Assembly: GCA_002286855.1 (NCBI GenBank)
Contig: NRSV01000001.1
Coordinates: forward strand, 906,276-970,275
Origin: Bipolaris cookei
Lineage: Eukaryota; Ascomycota; Dothideomycetes; Pleosporales; Pleosporaceae
Direction: 5' to 3'
DNA length: 64,000 bases
Under the pieces are notes generated by a model. The model saw only the letters and a list, made by a program, of their open reading frames with translations, ran no database searches and was not told the DNA's origin. The translations under genes were made by a program, and so were the position numbers. Positions 45,123 to 54,958 of this stretch are shown here, one piece after another (the stretch's first letter is position 1; each line of letters starts with the position of its first letter).

Positions 45123-47011
45123 ATGGACTCTGCAATGGGATGGTCTATTCAAAGGATCACTCAATATCAAGAGCTTCTATCAGTTTGGGTGGTGATACAA
45201 GTGGCTTTATGGGCGGTAATATTCTAGGGAAATGTGATTAGAATACGTCTTTACTAATCTGTATCAAAGGTTCTAGGACATACCATATGGTCCATCATAT
45301 ACAATGTTTACATCAACCCACTTAGAAAAGTACCTGGGCCATTCTTGTGGTCCGTATCACCCATCCCTCTCCTTTTAATGTCATGGTCTAGCACACCGCA
45401 CAAACGAATCCTTGCACTACATCAAAAATACGGCGGCGTCGTCCGCACCAACCCAAACTCTGTGTCATGTCTCCACCCAACAGCATGGAAAGAGGTCTAC
45501 GGGCACCGCAAGCCCGGCCAGCCAGAGAACCTCAAACACCCAGGCTTCGTAACTGAAGTCGCTTCAGGCATTATCGGGGCTGATACAGAGTCTCATACGC
45601 ACCAACGCCATTTGCTAGCCCCAGCATTCTCAGCGCAAGGCATGCAGCGCCAGGAGCCTCTTATTCAGTATCACGTCAATCACCTCTTTAGCTGCTTCGA
45701 AGAGAACTGCGCCAAGGGACGGTCCTTTGATATAGCTGAGTGGTTCAACTTCTTCTCATTCGATGTCATTGGTGATCTCAGCTTCGGCGAGTCCTTTGGG
45801 AATATGGAAAGAAGGGGCTTTCATCCTTGGATCGCGACGATCTTGGAGTTTTTCGTTGCGCAGCATGACATGGCGCATTTCCGGCGGGCATATCCGTTGT
45901 TAGAGGCGATTATAGGCCCGCTTGTCAAGGCATTTGCTGCGAGCATTATTGCAAAGCACAACATGTTTATGAGGACTCAGATAGAGAACCGTTTGGCTCT
46001 CGAGCCGAGTCGAGCGGACTTTATTGAGGCTATGAAAGCTGATCATGCTGAGAGAAAAGATGTAAGTGGATTCACAGCGCTGGTGTAAATACCTGGTTTG
46101 GCCAAGAAACTGATAGTTTGAGCGATAGGGCCTTTCTTTTGAAGCAATCTGCCACAATGCGAGCATCTTTGTCATTGCCGGATCCGAAACGACCGCAGTC
46201 GCGTATGATAACCCATCACGTTACTTCAGCTCATTAGACAATGAAAGAACTAACCATGGCTTGGCTTAGACTTGCCGGCGCAACTTACCTACTTTGCATC
46301 CACCCCAATATACTCGCCAAGCTAAGAGAAGAGATTGACTCATCTTTCAATAGTGAAGAGCAGATCACACTCCTCAGCGCACAGCGCCTCAAGTATCTCA
46401 CAGCTGTAGTAGATGAGACTCTGCGTATTTATCCAGCCGCCGTAGGCTCTGTGCCGCGACTAATTCAACGACATGGTGAGGTTATTGGCGGGTATTTTCT
46501 TCCTGGAGGGGTAAGTCTTAATAGAATCTTTATGAGTCCTTTCATGGAAGATTGAACACCTCGCTGATAATTGTACAAAAAACCTAGACAAATGTAGATA
46601 TCTGGCATTGGGCAATGTATCATAACCCAGCCAACTTCACCGAGCCGGAAGTCTTCGCTCCCGAGCGTTGGCTTAAGAACCCTCGCTTCAAAGACGATAA
46701 TAAAGCAGCATTTCAGCCTTTTTCAACCGGAAAACGCAGTTGTATCGGTCAGAAGTATGTCATCCCTCGTTTGAAAATTCGTTTCCGACAGCAATAGGAG
46801 AATATCCAATGATTGAGAACACACCACTAGTCTGGCACATTCGGAGATCAAGCAAATAATCACCCGACTACTATGGAAGTACAATGTCGAGCTCGTAGAC
46901 AGCGAATGGTTTGAAAAATCATGGCATGATCAGCGCGTTCGCGCTACTTATGTGCATCCCCCTTTGAATGTCAGACTTACTCTCAGACCAGAGAAATTGA
47001 AGTCGGGCTGA
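45123..47011 (+). CDS. Cytochrome P450 (isotrichodermin-hydroxylase-like class)
   Basis: Six exons: 45123-45215, 45270-46061, 46129-46202, 46270-46510, 46588-46754 and 46831-47011, giving 515 residues. The N-terminal anchor (LSVWVVIQVALWA, spliced to VLGHTIWSIIYNVYINPL) ends in the proline hinge KVPGPFLWS. The I-helix is canonical, AGSETT (312-317). ExxR is ETLR, PERF is PERW, and the haem loop is PFSTGKRSCIG (Cys452). The overall style, including GIIGADTESHTHQRHLLAPAFS and a short C-helix, resembles the fungal isotrichodermin C-15 hydroxylase-like/CYP58-65 group common in polyketide and terpene clusters. The first exon was chosen because the join restores the standard membrane-anchor/hinge sequence. 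It is expected to hydroxylate or further oxidise the cluster's polyketide. It is convergent with the next gene, only 62 bp apart. Confidence 0.9.
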
Positions 47012-47073
47012 TATATATATCTGAAGAATTTAGGCAGAAGTTGTGCAGGAACTCGATAATTACAAACTATTTA

Positions 47074-48154
47074 CTATAAATCTTGTATCAAGGCATTTGG
47101 GATATTCATACCTCCTAGTATCTGTCTGCTTTCGCTCAGAACTTTCTTAGTCAACTTCTTGCCACGCTCTGAATACATAACGACCGGAAGCCTATAACAC
47201 TGTCAGCAAATCATGAAAGGGCTGGAACTCATTTTCATGAAGTACTTACGGGCGCACTCCCCACTCACTCAAGAAGCCTCCATGGCTTTCCTGGCTTGCA
47301 ACCACCACAGCATGAACATAAGTACTTGCACCCTCTTCCAGGCTTCTACCAAACAAAGTAAAGTAGACTGGGAGGATGCACTTGAATAAAGAGCTTGTAT
47401 TCAAGGTCCGCCAGATTTCTGTACCTCCAACTAGCCCCGGACAAACCGTATTGATGATGACCTCATCAGAGCCAACTAGCGCCGCCAGTCTTCTCACAAA
47501 AATCATTTGCAGCAACTTCTCGCGCGCATACCACTTGGTGACGTCGTACTTTTCGTCAAATTGTGGTAAAATTGCTTTCTCGTGGTTGAAATCCGCAAAA
47601 TATGCAGTCGTAGACGTCACTACTGTGAGCCTAGCTGGCTTACCAGCCAGCCCTCCTTTGGCTCTCAGTATCGGCAGAAGAAGTACAGCCAGCATGATTG
47701 TTGAGAGGTAGTTTACTTGGAAAGTCTGCTCTTTTCCTGTCTTGGAGGAGATGACACAGTCCTTATTCTGCACCCCGGCGTTGAGAATAGCAATATCAAG
47801 CTTACCCAGCGTCTGGCATCTTGTAGCAAATGCAGAAATGGACTCGGGATCCTCCATGTCTAGGATCCAGACCTCAACTCGGGCGTGTGGAAACTCATTA
47901 CGAAGGGCTTCTGCTGCGAGGTTGCCTTTGGCTTCTGACCGGATGGCTAAGATGAGCCGAGTGAGGTCTAGCTGAAGGAGCTGACGTGCTGCCTCAAGTC
48001 CCAGACCGGTGTTTGAGCCGGTGATGATGGCTGTTTGGCCGTCGAGTTTAACTCCTATTGCGATTGGAGGCGGGTGCATGAATAGTTGGCGGTATACAAA
48101 GCCTACGCCGCTTTGGAAAATGAGGCGGCTGTGGATTTGCTCCCAAAAAGACAT
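47074..48154 (-). CDS. Short-chain dehydrogenase/reductase (retinol-dehydrogenase-like)
   Basis: Two exons, 48154-47250 and 47191-47074, give 340 residues. The start MSFWEQIHSRL is preferred over an ATG 13 codons upstream because it matches the family. Cofactor motif TGSNTGLG (45-52), NAG (125-127), catalytic Ser181 and Tyr209-x3-Lys213 (YAREK) mark a classical SDR of the retinol-dehydrogenase/WW-oxidoreductase-like fungal group, using NAD(P)H to interconvert ketone and alcohol. The stop codon seen without splicing (TAA after GVRP) lies within the GTAAGT donor. Splicing adds LPVVMYSERGKKLTKKVLSE, which is the family's usual C-terminus. Its upstream region is shared with the next, divergent SDR. 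Confidence 0.88.
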
Positions 48155-48672
48155 CTTGACTGGGTTGGACTGAACTTCCGAGATGCGGTGCACGCTTCAT
48201 CGCTTGAATATTTTACGATTTTACAAACTTTGTTAGCAGCGGTGAGTCCCAGGAAGTCCCATGCCCGAATTTGCTAGGTCGGAACGCCTGAATCGTTTTC
48301 GTAAACTCTCTAATAAGATTCTCCGGCTTACAGCCTGAGCACGTATACTGTATCTCCGATCCATTGCGATCAGCAGATCCTTGAAGCCGCGGTGTTCATA
48401 CAGTAGTTGGGTACATGGTAGGGCCCCACTAAGAACTCTCCGACTCATACTAGTAAACCTAAAGCCCCCAAGTCACGACTCAATCAGGGATTCCCCTAAA
48501 GCGTTTCCAGATTCTTCCGAGACCGGATGACAGGTATGGCCTAGTCGTTCAAGCAAGGTACCATTTACATCGGAATACCTCACCTCGTAACACTCGCGCT
48601 TCAAGTTTTGACGCTGTCAATGCCCCGGTGATCATCATATCTGTCTCCTGTAGGCAGACTGCTAAGAAACTC
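48155..48672. promoter_or_regulatory. Shared upstream region of two divergent SDR genes
   Basis: A 518-bp spacer between start codons of two divergent cluster dehydrogenases, so both promoters lie here. No named binding site was recognised. Confidence 0.5.
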
Positions 48673-49764
48673 ATGTCTGCAATTTTGGAACTCCCTCTCA
48701 GAGGGCTAGCCCTCATCAGTAAATATGCGTTTGAACCAATAGTCACCGGTCCAATTCTCGGCTTGCTGCTGTACACACCGGAACAGATGTGGAGAGGCGC
48801 CCTACAATCAACATTTCTCTCACACATCAACGACCTACACACTCCCATACGCATATTAGGTTTCTTAGCTGCAGTGGGTGTCGTCAGGAAGGTCAATGCA
48901 GCTCTCAACTCATGGGCTACAAACAACTGGCAGATACGCGCAGGTCATGGCTGGAATTGGAGCTCTGAAATCGCAGTTGTTACCGGAGGATGCAGTGGGA
49001 TCGGAAAGGCTGTCGCAGAAGATCTCACTGCACACGGGATCCGTGTAGCAGTGCTCGACGTACAAGACGCACCTGAGGAGTTTGCATCAAATCGCCTACT
49101 GACCTACTTCTGGTGCGACATCTCCAGTCCTACTGCGATAGCAGAAACGGGGGATAAAATCCGCAAAGACCTGGGGCATCCATCAATCCTCGTCAACAAC
49201 GCCGCCATCACGGGCTCTCATACAATCCTCAAAACCCCAAGCGAGTTCCTCAGCCGCATTTTCGACACAAACATCCTCTCGCACTGGCGGCTGGTCCAGC
49301 AGTTTGTTCCAGATATGGTGGCGAAGAACAAAGGCCACATCGTGACGGTGGCGAGCGTCAACTCTTTTCTCACAAACTCGGCCAATGCAGACTATGTAGC
49401 GACTAAGACTGCGGCGCTGTCATTTCACGAGGGCCTAACAAGCGAGTTGAAGATCTGGTATCATGCGTCTGGTATCAAGACTTCGATTGTGCATCCGAGC
49501 TGGGTGCGCACGCCGTTGATCAAGGAATCAATATCGAAGAGTGGCCAGGACCCGAAGATTCTTGAGAGCATGTTGAGGCCGGAGGAGGTGGCAGAGGTCA
49601 TTGTGAAGCAGATTATTAGCAGACGCGGTGCTCAGCTCTTTGTTCCGAGTGCTGCAGCACCTATCTCGTGGCTGAAGGGGTTTCCGAATTGGGCTCAGGA
49701 GCTTGTTAGGGATACGTTTGGGAAGACAAGTGCTGTTACTGGCAGTTCAATGATCGCGTACTAG
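48673..49764 (+). CDS. Membrane-anchored short-chain dehydrogenase (17beta-HSD11/RDH10-like)
   Basis: Single exon of 363 residues from MSAILELPLRGLAL; an in-frame upstream start is less likely. The first 80 residues contain one or two hydrophobic segments (PIVTGPILGLLLY, IRILGFLAAVGVV), the mark of lipid-droplet/ER-anchored SDRs. The Rossmann motif TGGCSGIG is at 104-111, LVNNAAI follows, and the catalytic residues are Ser228 and Tyr241-x3-Lys245 (YVATK). SWVRTPL after the active site is typical of this subgroup. The likely role is oxidation or reduction of a hydroxyl/keto group on a lipophilic pathway intermediate. The second SDR of the cluster suggests two separate redox steps, or forward and reverse specificity, which is an inference. 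Confidence 0.9.
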   Translation: MSAILELPLRGLALISKYAFEPIVTGPILGLLLYTPEQMWRGALQSTFLSHINDLHTPIRILGFLAAVGVVRKVNAALNSWATNNWQIRAGHGWNWSSEIAVVTGGCSGIGKAVAEDLTAHGIRVAVLDVQDAPEEFASNRLLTYFWCDISSPTAIAETGDKIRKDLGHPSILVNNAAITGSHTILKTPSEFLSRIFDTNILSHWRLVQQFVPDMVAKNKGHIVTVASVNSFLTNSANADYVATKTAALSFHEGLTSELKIWYHASGIKTSIVHPSWVRTPLIKESISKSGQDPKILESMLRPEEVAEVIVKQIISRRGAQLFVPSAAAPISWLKGFPNWAQELVRDTFGKTSAVTGSSMIAY

Positions 49765-50201
49765 ACATGAAGCGTTGATATGAACGTATACTAGAGTACA
49801 AATGCTGAATCAGTTGCCTCACTTTCTTGAAAATCACAACGATGTATTTTACTTGCTGAGATTTATTACCCGGGACTAGCGGTAGAAAGTAGAGACCTCA
49901 CAGGTGCTAAAATTGTGGGTCCCCCGCCCAGCATCGGACACCGACTCGAATTCGGCTATGTATTTTATAATGCAGGGGAACCTAGCAAGGCCCCTATAAT
50001 AAGTGCTTTCACCTGCAGAAGTGTAGTCACGCGCCAAATGCTAGTAATTCAAGCAAGGCTGACCTGTATCAGGGCACTAGTATTGCTTGTTGTATAGGGA
50101 TCCTCGGCTTTGTAGGCATATTTAACATCTTCGCTTAGTTGTGAATTCTTGGAATTTTTCATTACTTTTCACTTCACTTTTCATATATTCAGTACCTCAA
50201 C
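49765..50201. other. Intergenic (promoter side of O-methyltransferase)
   Basis: 0.44 kb. Contains the O-methyltransferase promoter; nothing specific recognised. Confidence 0.5.
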
Positions 50202-51346
50202 ATGGTTGCTCAATTCTCCCTGGCGGAGACGCCAATCGGCAAGTATTTTGCCTCCATGGCCGAGCTGGGTATAATGCGTGTCTTTGTGGAGCATGGCATC
50301 TTTGACGCTATCCCAGAGGAAGGAATATCGCTTGAGGATCTTACGACACAGCTGGGCGTTGAGTACAACCTCATTGAGCGCTTCACAGCCTTCCTCATCG
50401 CAATCGACGTGCTAAGATCTCCGGCACCCGGCCATGTGGCTCATACACCTACATCAAAGGCCTTCACGGACGCCCGTGTTGGGCAATTCTACACATACCT
50501 CTTCGACTTCTTCATGGGACCGACGACACAGTGGCCGGGCTATTTCGCAGCGAACGGGCTTGCTGAGCCGCCTAGGTCAAATCGCTCGCCGGGCGGGTTT
50601 GCGATGGGCATGCCTGATAAGACGGCGTACGAGATCATGGCGGCGATCCCGGGGTTAGCAACCAAGATGAATGGTGCCATGGCTATTGATGGCGATATTC
50701 CTATTACAGGAGTATATGATTTTAGCTGGGTGAGCGCTTATGCTGCAGGAAATGCTGATAGGGAACTCATTGTTGATGTCGCTGGAGGAAAGGGCCAAGC
50801 ATTGAAGGAGATTTTGGAGGAGTCGCCGGCGATTCCTGCAGCCAGGTGTGTTTTGCTGGATCAGCCGCATGTTATTGCTGAGGCGGTAGAAGAGCATAAG
50901 GATTCTGTTGTTTTGGGTCCAGTAAAAAAGATTGGACACAGCATCTTTGGGGAGCAACCCGTTAAAGGTATGAAATCGAGGTCTTCCATCTTCTCGAGAT
51001 GTAACCTTCATATTGGGAATCAAAGCAGCTGACCCTTCTAGGCGCTCTTGTGTACTACATACGGCGGGTCTTGAACGACTGGTCCGACTACGAAGCCCTT
51101 CAGATCCTGAAGAACACACGCACGGCCTGTGCGGACGACTCGCGCGTACTCATTGCAGAGTATTTGCGCCCCAAAGATCCGAGTGTCTACACCAGCACTG
51201 TCGACATGTTTATTTTGAATATTGGCGGCAAGGTGCGCAGTGAGAAAGCGTTTGGCGAACTTGCGGCGCAGGCTGGGCTGAAGATTGTGTCAGTGGCGAG
51301 ACACGAAAAGACGGAGTCAGCTGTAGTTGAGATGATTCCAATTTAG
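50202..51346 (+). CDS. O-methyltransferase (caffeate-type), His-to-Asn at catalytic site
   Basis: Two exons, 50202-50967 and 51042-51346, give 356 residues. An N-terminal winged-helix dimerisation region (LEDLTTQLGVEYNLIERF) leads to a SAM-dependent methyltransferase domain with glycine-rich loop VDVAGGKGQ (191-199). The segment that normally reads LHDW, with the catalytic base His, is VLNDWSD here, so position 267 is Asn. The C-terminal dimer segment STVDMFILNIGGKVRSEKAF is normal. Fungal members methylate hydroxyls of polyketides. Loss of the base could mean low activity, a substrate with an acidic hydroxyl that needs no base, or another role. It is the last gene I assign to the cluster. 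Confidence 0.9.
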
Positions 51347-52351
51347 TTTACAATTTACAAAGAAAGTATTCATGAATTGACGGCTATCGCCGAGAAGTTT
51401 TTGGCATACAAGATTGCCTCGATCGATCCTCGGGCTCATTTTGGTAGTACGTCGTGTAAACAGAATCGTCGTGGCTGATGCTTGAGTTTATTTTGGCGGA
51501 TGCGTTCTGAGTCCGGCGGTGCACTACATGTAGATAGTATCTCTGCGGTTAATCCTTGGGTTTATTGTGGCGGTGCACCAAGCACAGGATCGCCGCGGTG
51601 GGTCTTTGGATATGTTTTTTGGCAGGTGCAGCGTGAGTCTCACAGTACATCCTAGGCCAGCTATACCTAAACATCAAGCTAACAGCCCATAAATAACGCT
51701 GAATACGATCGTAACTTTAGTTACACGTTGCTCTGTCCACCCACTGCTGTAATTGCTTGCTACTTCTCAATCCGGCTGTTACAGTCGCCCGCTAATCTAG
51801 CTGGCGCTTCGAAAAAAACTTAATTGTTAGAATTGGGTCCTTTGCGATAGTATGACTATGTAATGGATGGTTCTGTTGGGGCTAAAAGTGGTTGTTGAGT
51901 GTGTAGATTGCTAATTATGTATAGCTCGGCTGATATAGGGTGGCGCCAAGTCATGTGACCTAGCGTCCTCATGACATGTGATCGGAGTATTTTCAATATT
52001 AATATTAATAAGCTTGGTGCAGTGCATCGTAATTCGCAAATGTAGGGATTACGACCGAAGTAGGAGCGAGAACTTGGTTCTTAGTAATCTAGCAATGACA
52101 GTTCATGGGTATGTATGCCCAGTAGATCTCTTGGGTGCGTATAGTAACAATCCGTACAGGATAAAGAGTTACCTGCTCCAAAGGTACTGCATATATATAG
52201 CAACGATAGGTGTTCGAGATAAAGTTCAGAATCATATTGCATCAGCGTAATGTTACATCTTCTTTCTCATACAGCTTCAAAGTGGAAAATATATTATGTC
52301 CATAAAAATTTCTAAACATATCTATGAAGGAAAGACGGTACCAGCTAATAT
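51347..52351. other. Intergenic, right border of the cluster
   Basis: About 1 kb, AT-rich, no gene recognised. It separates the methyltransferase from a probably unrelated aldolase gene. Confidence 0.5.
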
Positions 52352-53590
52352 CTACTTTCCATTCACTCCGTTCTCTCCATTCTCACTATTCTCACCAGCC
52401 TTCTTGCCCGCTCCGTTTGAGAAACCCGGCCTGGGGTTTCCTTCAAACTCCTTTGCAGCCTTCCATCCTTGCTCCAACGAATTTGCCATCAACCTCGTCG
52501 TGCCCCAGACGTCGAATTGGACGGCGATAGCGCGCATACCGGTTTGGATGGCCATGGGTAGCTGGTCTAGGCTCATAACACCACTGTGAAGACAAAAAAG
52601 TTAGCCAAATATAGCTCACTTGAGAAGGAATGTGACCGCAAAATTATGGCGAGGAGATGTAATGTACCCAAATATTGGCAAATCGTTCTTTGCAGCAACA
52701 GCATTGAACTTGCCCATAGCCTCAAGAAACTTGGGATCAGGTTGACCGTTCAACAAAGCAGTGATGTCCATTCCAGCATCGATCATAAAATCGCCCGGAC
52801 CAAACATGAGTCCGGAAATGCCTGGTACAGCAGCAATTTCCTCGGCGTTCTCAAGGCCCTTGAGCGACTCGATTTGCGGGATGAGACAAACGTGGTTGTT
52901 TGCAGTTTGGACGTTGTAAGGGTCATTTGGGTACAAGGATTTGGTCAGGCCGGGGGTGAAGGTCCACGGGGAGAAGGAGCGGTGGCCTTTTCCGTCTGTT
53001 TGAGAATCGGGTTATCATGGGTACTCTTGAGAGGGGCAAATGGTGGGGCGATAGGGCGGGGGAAGGGAGATTGAAAAGGGATTGGGAGAGCAAATACTAA
53101 CCACCAAAGTACATCTCCTTGATGAACTGCTTGACTTCCTCTGCAGACTCGACGTGGGGAATGACGATACCGGCACAACCAGCGTCGAGTGCAGTAGTGA
53201 GACTGATTTCATCGCGTTTGGGTACACGGCAGATGACCATTGAATTTCCTTCGGAGTGGTGCTGAGCAGCATGTATGCAGCTTTTATCACTTTATTAGCA
53301 AATTGTTTCTCATTCGTCATCTGCTGCAAAACTCACTCGTGCAAAGTCAACCGGTCAAACATGCCGTGTTCAACATCCATCCAGATGAAATCCGGCTTGG
53401 TGCTTGCAATAAGCTTGGTCACAAATGTGCTGGGAATGCCCTGTGCAATGCCCATAAGACTCTTACTTGCGTCGGCTTGAGCATCTTTGAGTGCCTGGCG
53501 GAGATTGGCAGGTTGTGTGAGGGAAGCTGCGCGGTAGGGTGCGTGAGTGTGTAGCGAGGGTTGCTCGCCGTATGGGGTAAAAGTGACCAT
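52352..53590 (-). CDS. HpcH/HpaI-family aldolase
   Basis: Four exons: 53590-53337, 53280-53102, 52995-52668 and 52583-52352, phase-consistent, giving 330 residues. Family marks are DFIWMDVEHGMFD near the N-terminus, AAQHHSEGNSMVICRVPK after the first intron, AGIVIPHVESAEEV, and CLIPQIESLKGLENAEEI followed by GLMFGPGDFM. The Glu of QIES and the acidic pair in PGDF are the usual metal/substrate positions of class II HpcH/HpaI aldolases. These cleave or form bonds between pyruvate-type ketoacids and aldehydes (2,4-dihydroxyhept-2-ene-1,7-dioate aldolase-like). The C-terminus carries a low-complexity tail (GENSENGENG). It lies 1 kb beyond the PKS cluster on the opposite strand. A role in that cluster cannot be excluded, but primary catabolism is more likely. 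Confidence 0.88.
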
Positions 53591-54622
53591 ATTGAGAAAA
53601 TTGATGAGAGGGAAAATCTTTAGAGAGCAAGAAGCGATATTCTAGAGGAAGATGTCAAGTACAATTAGTACACTGGTGATCTGGGCCGTGTATGAGAGAT
53701 TTCGCAACGACCTTTATATATGTCAAACGTAGCTACCCCACTGATTTACATGCAGACGAAATGTAACCGTGTCACATCGCATTTCCACAACACGCGGTTT
53801 GATTTCATTGTGGATACCTTTGTCAACCGTGGCCAACGGATTTAGCGGGACTTAGTACCATCTTACGGAGCGAACAAGTACCATACCCAAATCAAGCGCT
53901 TCTTGCCTAACATGTAGATTGCCTATCACAAATACTCGCCCCTACGACGCAGGGCGTTTGCTGACGAGCTTAGGAACATTAGTAATGGCTCGAGGGGATA
54001 GCCAGAATAGCGCACATGCTAAGGAGGATGTAGGTTCCGCTATTGTGACTTTGAGTAGCACAAGGCAGACATAATACTGCTGATGCAAGAGCTTTTTGGT
54101 TTTGGCACACGATTGATGATGTAACTAGTCATCGAATATGCTGACTGATGTAAAGTTTGTTGCTCCAATGTTCCCGAATGGGGCTTGGTACACGTGTGTG
54201 GTGCGTGCCGCGGACAAAGAACGCGCGCATAGCCACAAGGCAGCAAGAAACTCTAAACGAAGTCGGATTGTGCTTATGTAACTCGACCGACTTTTGGACG
54301 AATAACAACAGATGGATGCGATGGATGCGAATCCATAAGCGAGATTGTACTGCATGTCGGCCATAACACCTAACTCCGATCTCCAAGCCACAATAGGGTA
54401 TCGAAGCACTGACCGTGGATTCCGGTCGAATAGGCAATGGAATAGTGATCTCGCTGTTAGAAATCATATTAACTCCGTCTGACAGTAGCCAAGGCAAGGC
54501 GCCTAAATGACACAGTGTGAGACCATCGATATCAGGTGTAGAGACACAGGCAATCAGGTCGATTACAACGATTTCGTGACGGATCGATCCCTTGTAAACC
54601 ACTCGCACACTTCTCAAGTCAG
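53591..54622. other. Intergenic
   Basis: About 1 kb upstream of the aldolase and downstream of the small membrane protein gene. Overlapping short frames on the minus strand (54129-54647) have no motif. Confidence 0.45.
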
Positions 54623-54958
54623 CTATAGTGGTACCAATTTCGAACATGTTTCAGACTGACCCGGCATTGACGGCATTCGTGGAGCATATGTGCCTTGAGA
54701 CAAGTTACTCTGCGATGTGCTCGGCACCCTTGTCACAGTAACCTCGATAACATCCTTCTCCAAGAGCTCGAAATCTATGCTATCCCTTTCCATTTCTTCT
54801 GACGAAAACGTTCCTTTATCGTCTTTTCGCTTCCTGCGGTTTGGAATATTTATAATGGTAGCGGCGAGAATTATGAGGCTGAGAACGACTATCACGCCAC
54901 CGATTGCAACAAAAACAATTGACATGGCAGAGATGCCATCCCATGAGCCGAGATTCAT
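54623..54958 (-). CDS. Hypothetical small single-pass membrane protein
   Basis: About 111 codons from the first ATG (MNLGSWDGISAMSIVF). One strong membrane span (VFVAIGGVIVVLSLIILAAT, residues about 15-35) is followed by a basic stop-transfer segment (PNRRKRKDDK) and a Ser/Asp/Glu-rich cytosolic tail. This is a type III or signal-anchor arrangement with a short N-terminus outside. Near the 3' end, after MPSMPG, the sequence GTCAGT could be a splice donor; if used, the real C-terminus lies downstream and the last 11 residues given by the open frame are wrong. No family recognised. Confidence 0.45.
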   Translation of the reverse strand: MNLGSWDGISAMSIVFVAIGGVIVVLSLIILAATIINIPNRRKRKDDKGTFSSEEMERDSIDFELLEKDVIEVTVTRVPSTSQSNLSQGTYAPRMPSMPGQSETCSKLVPL

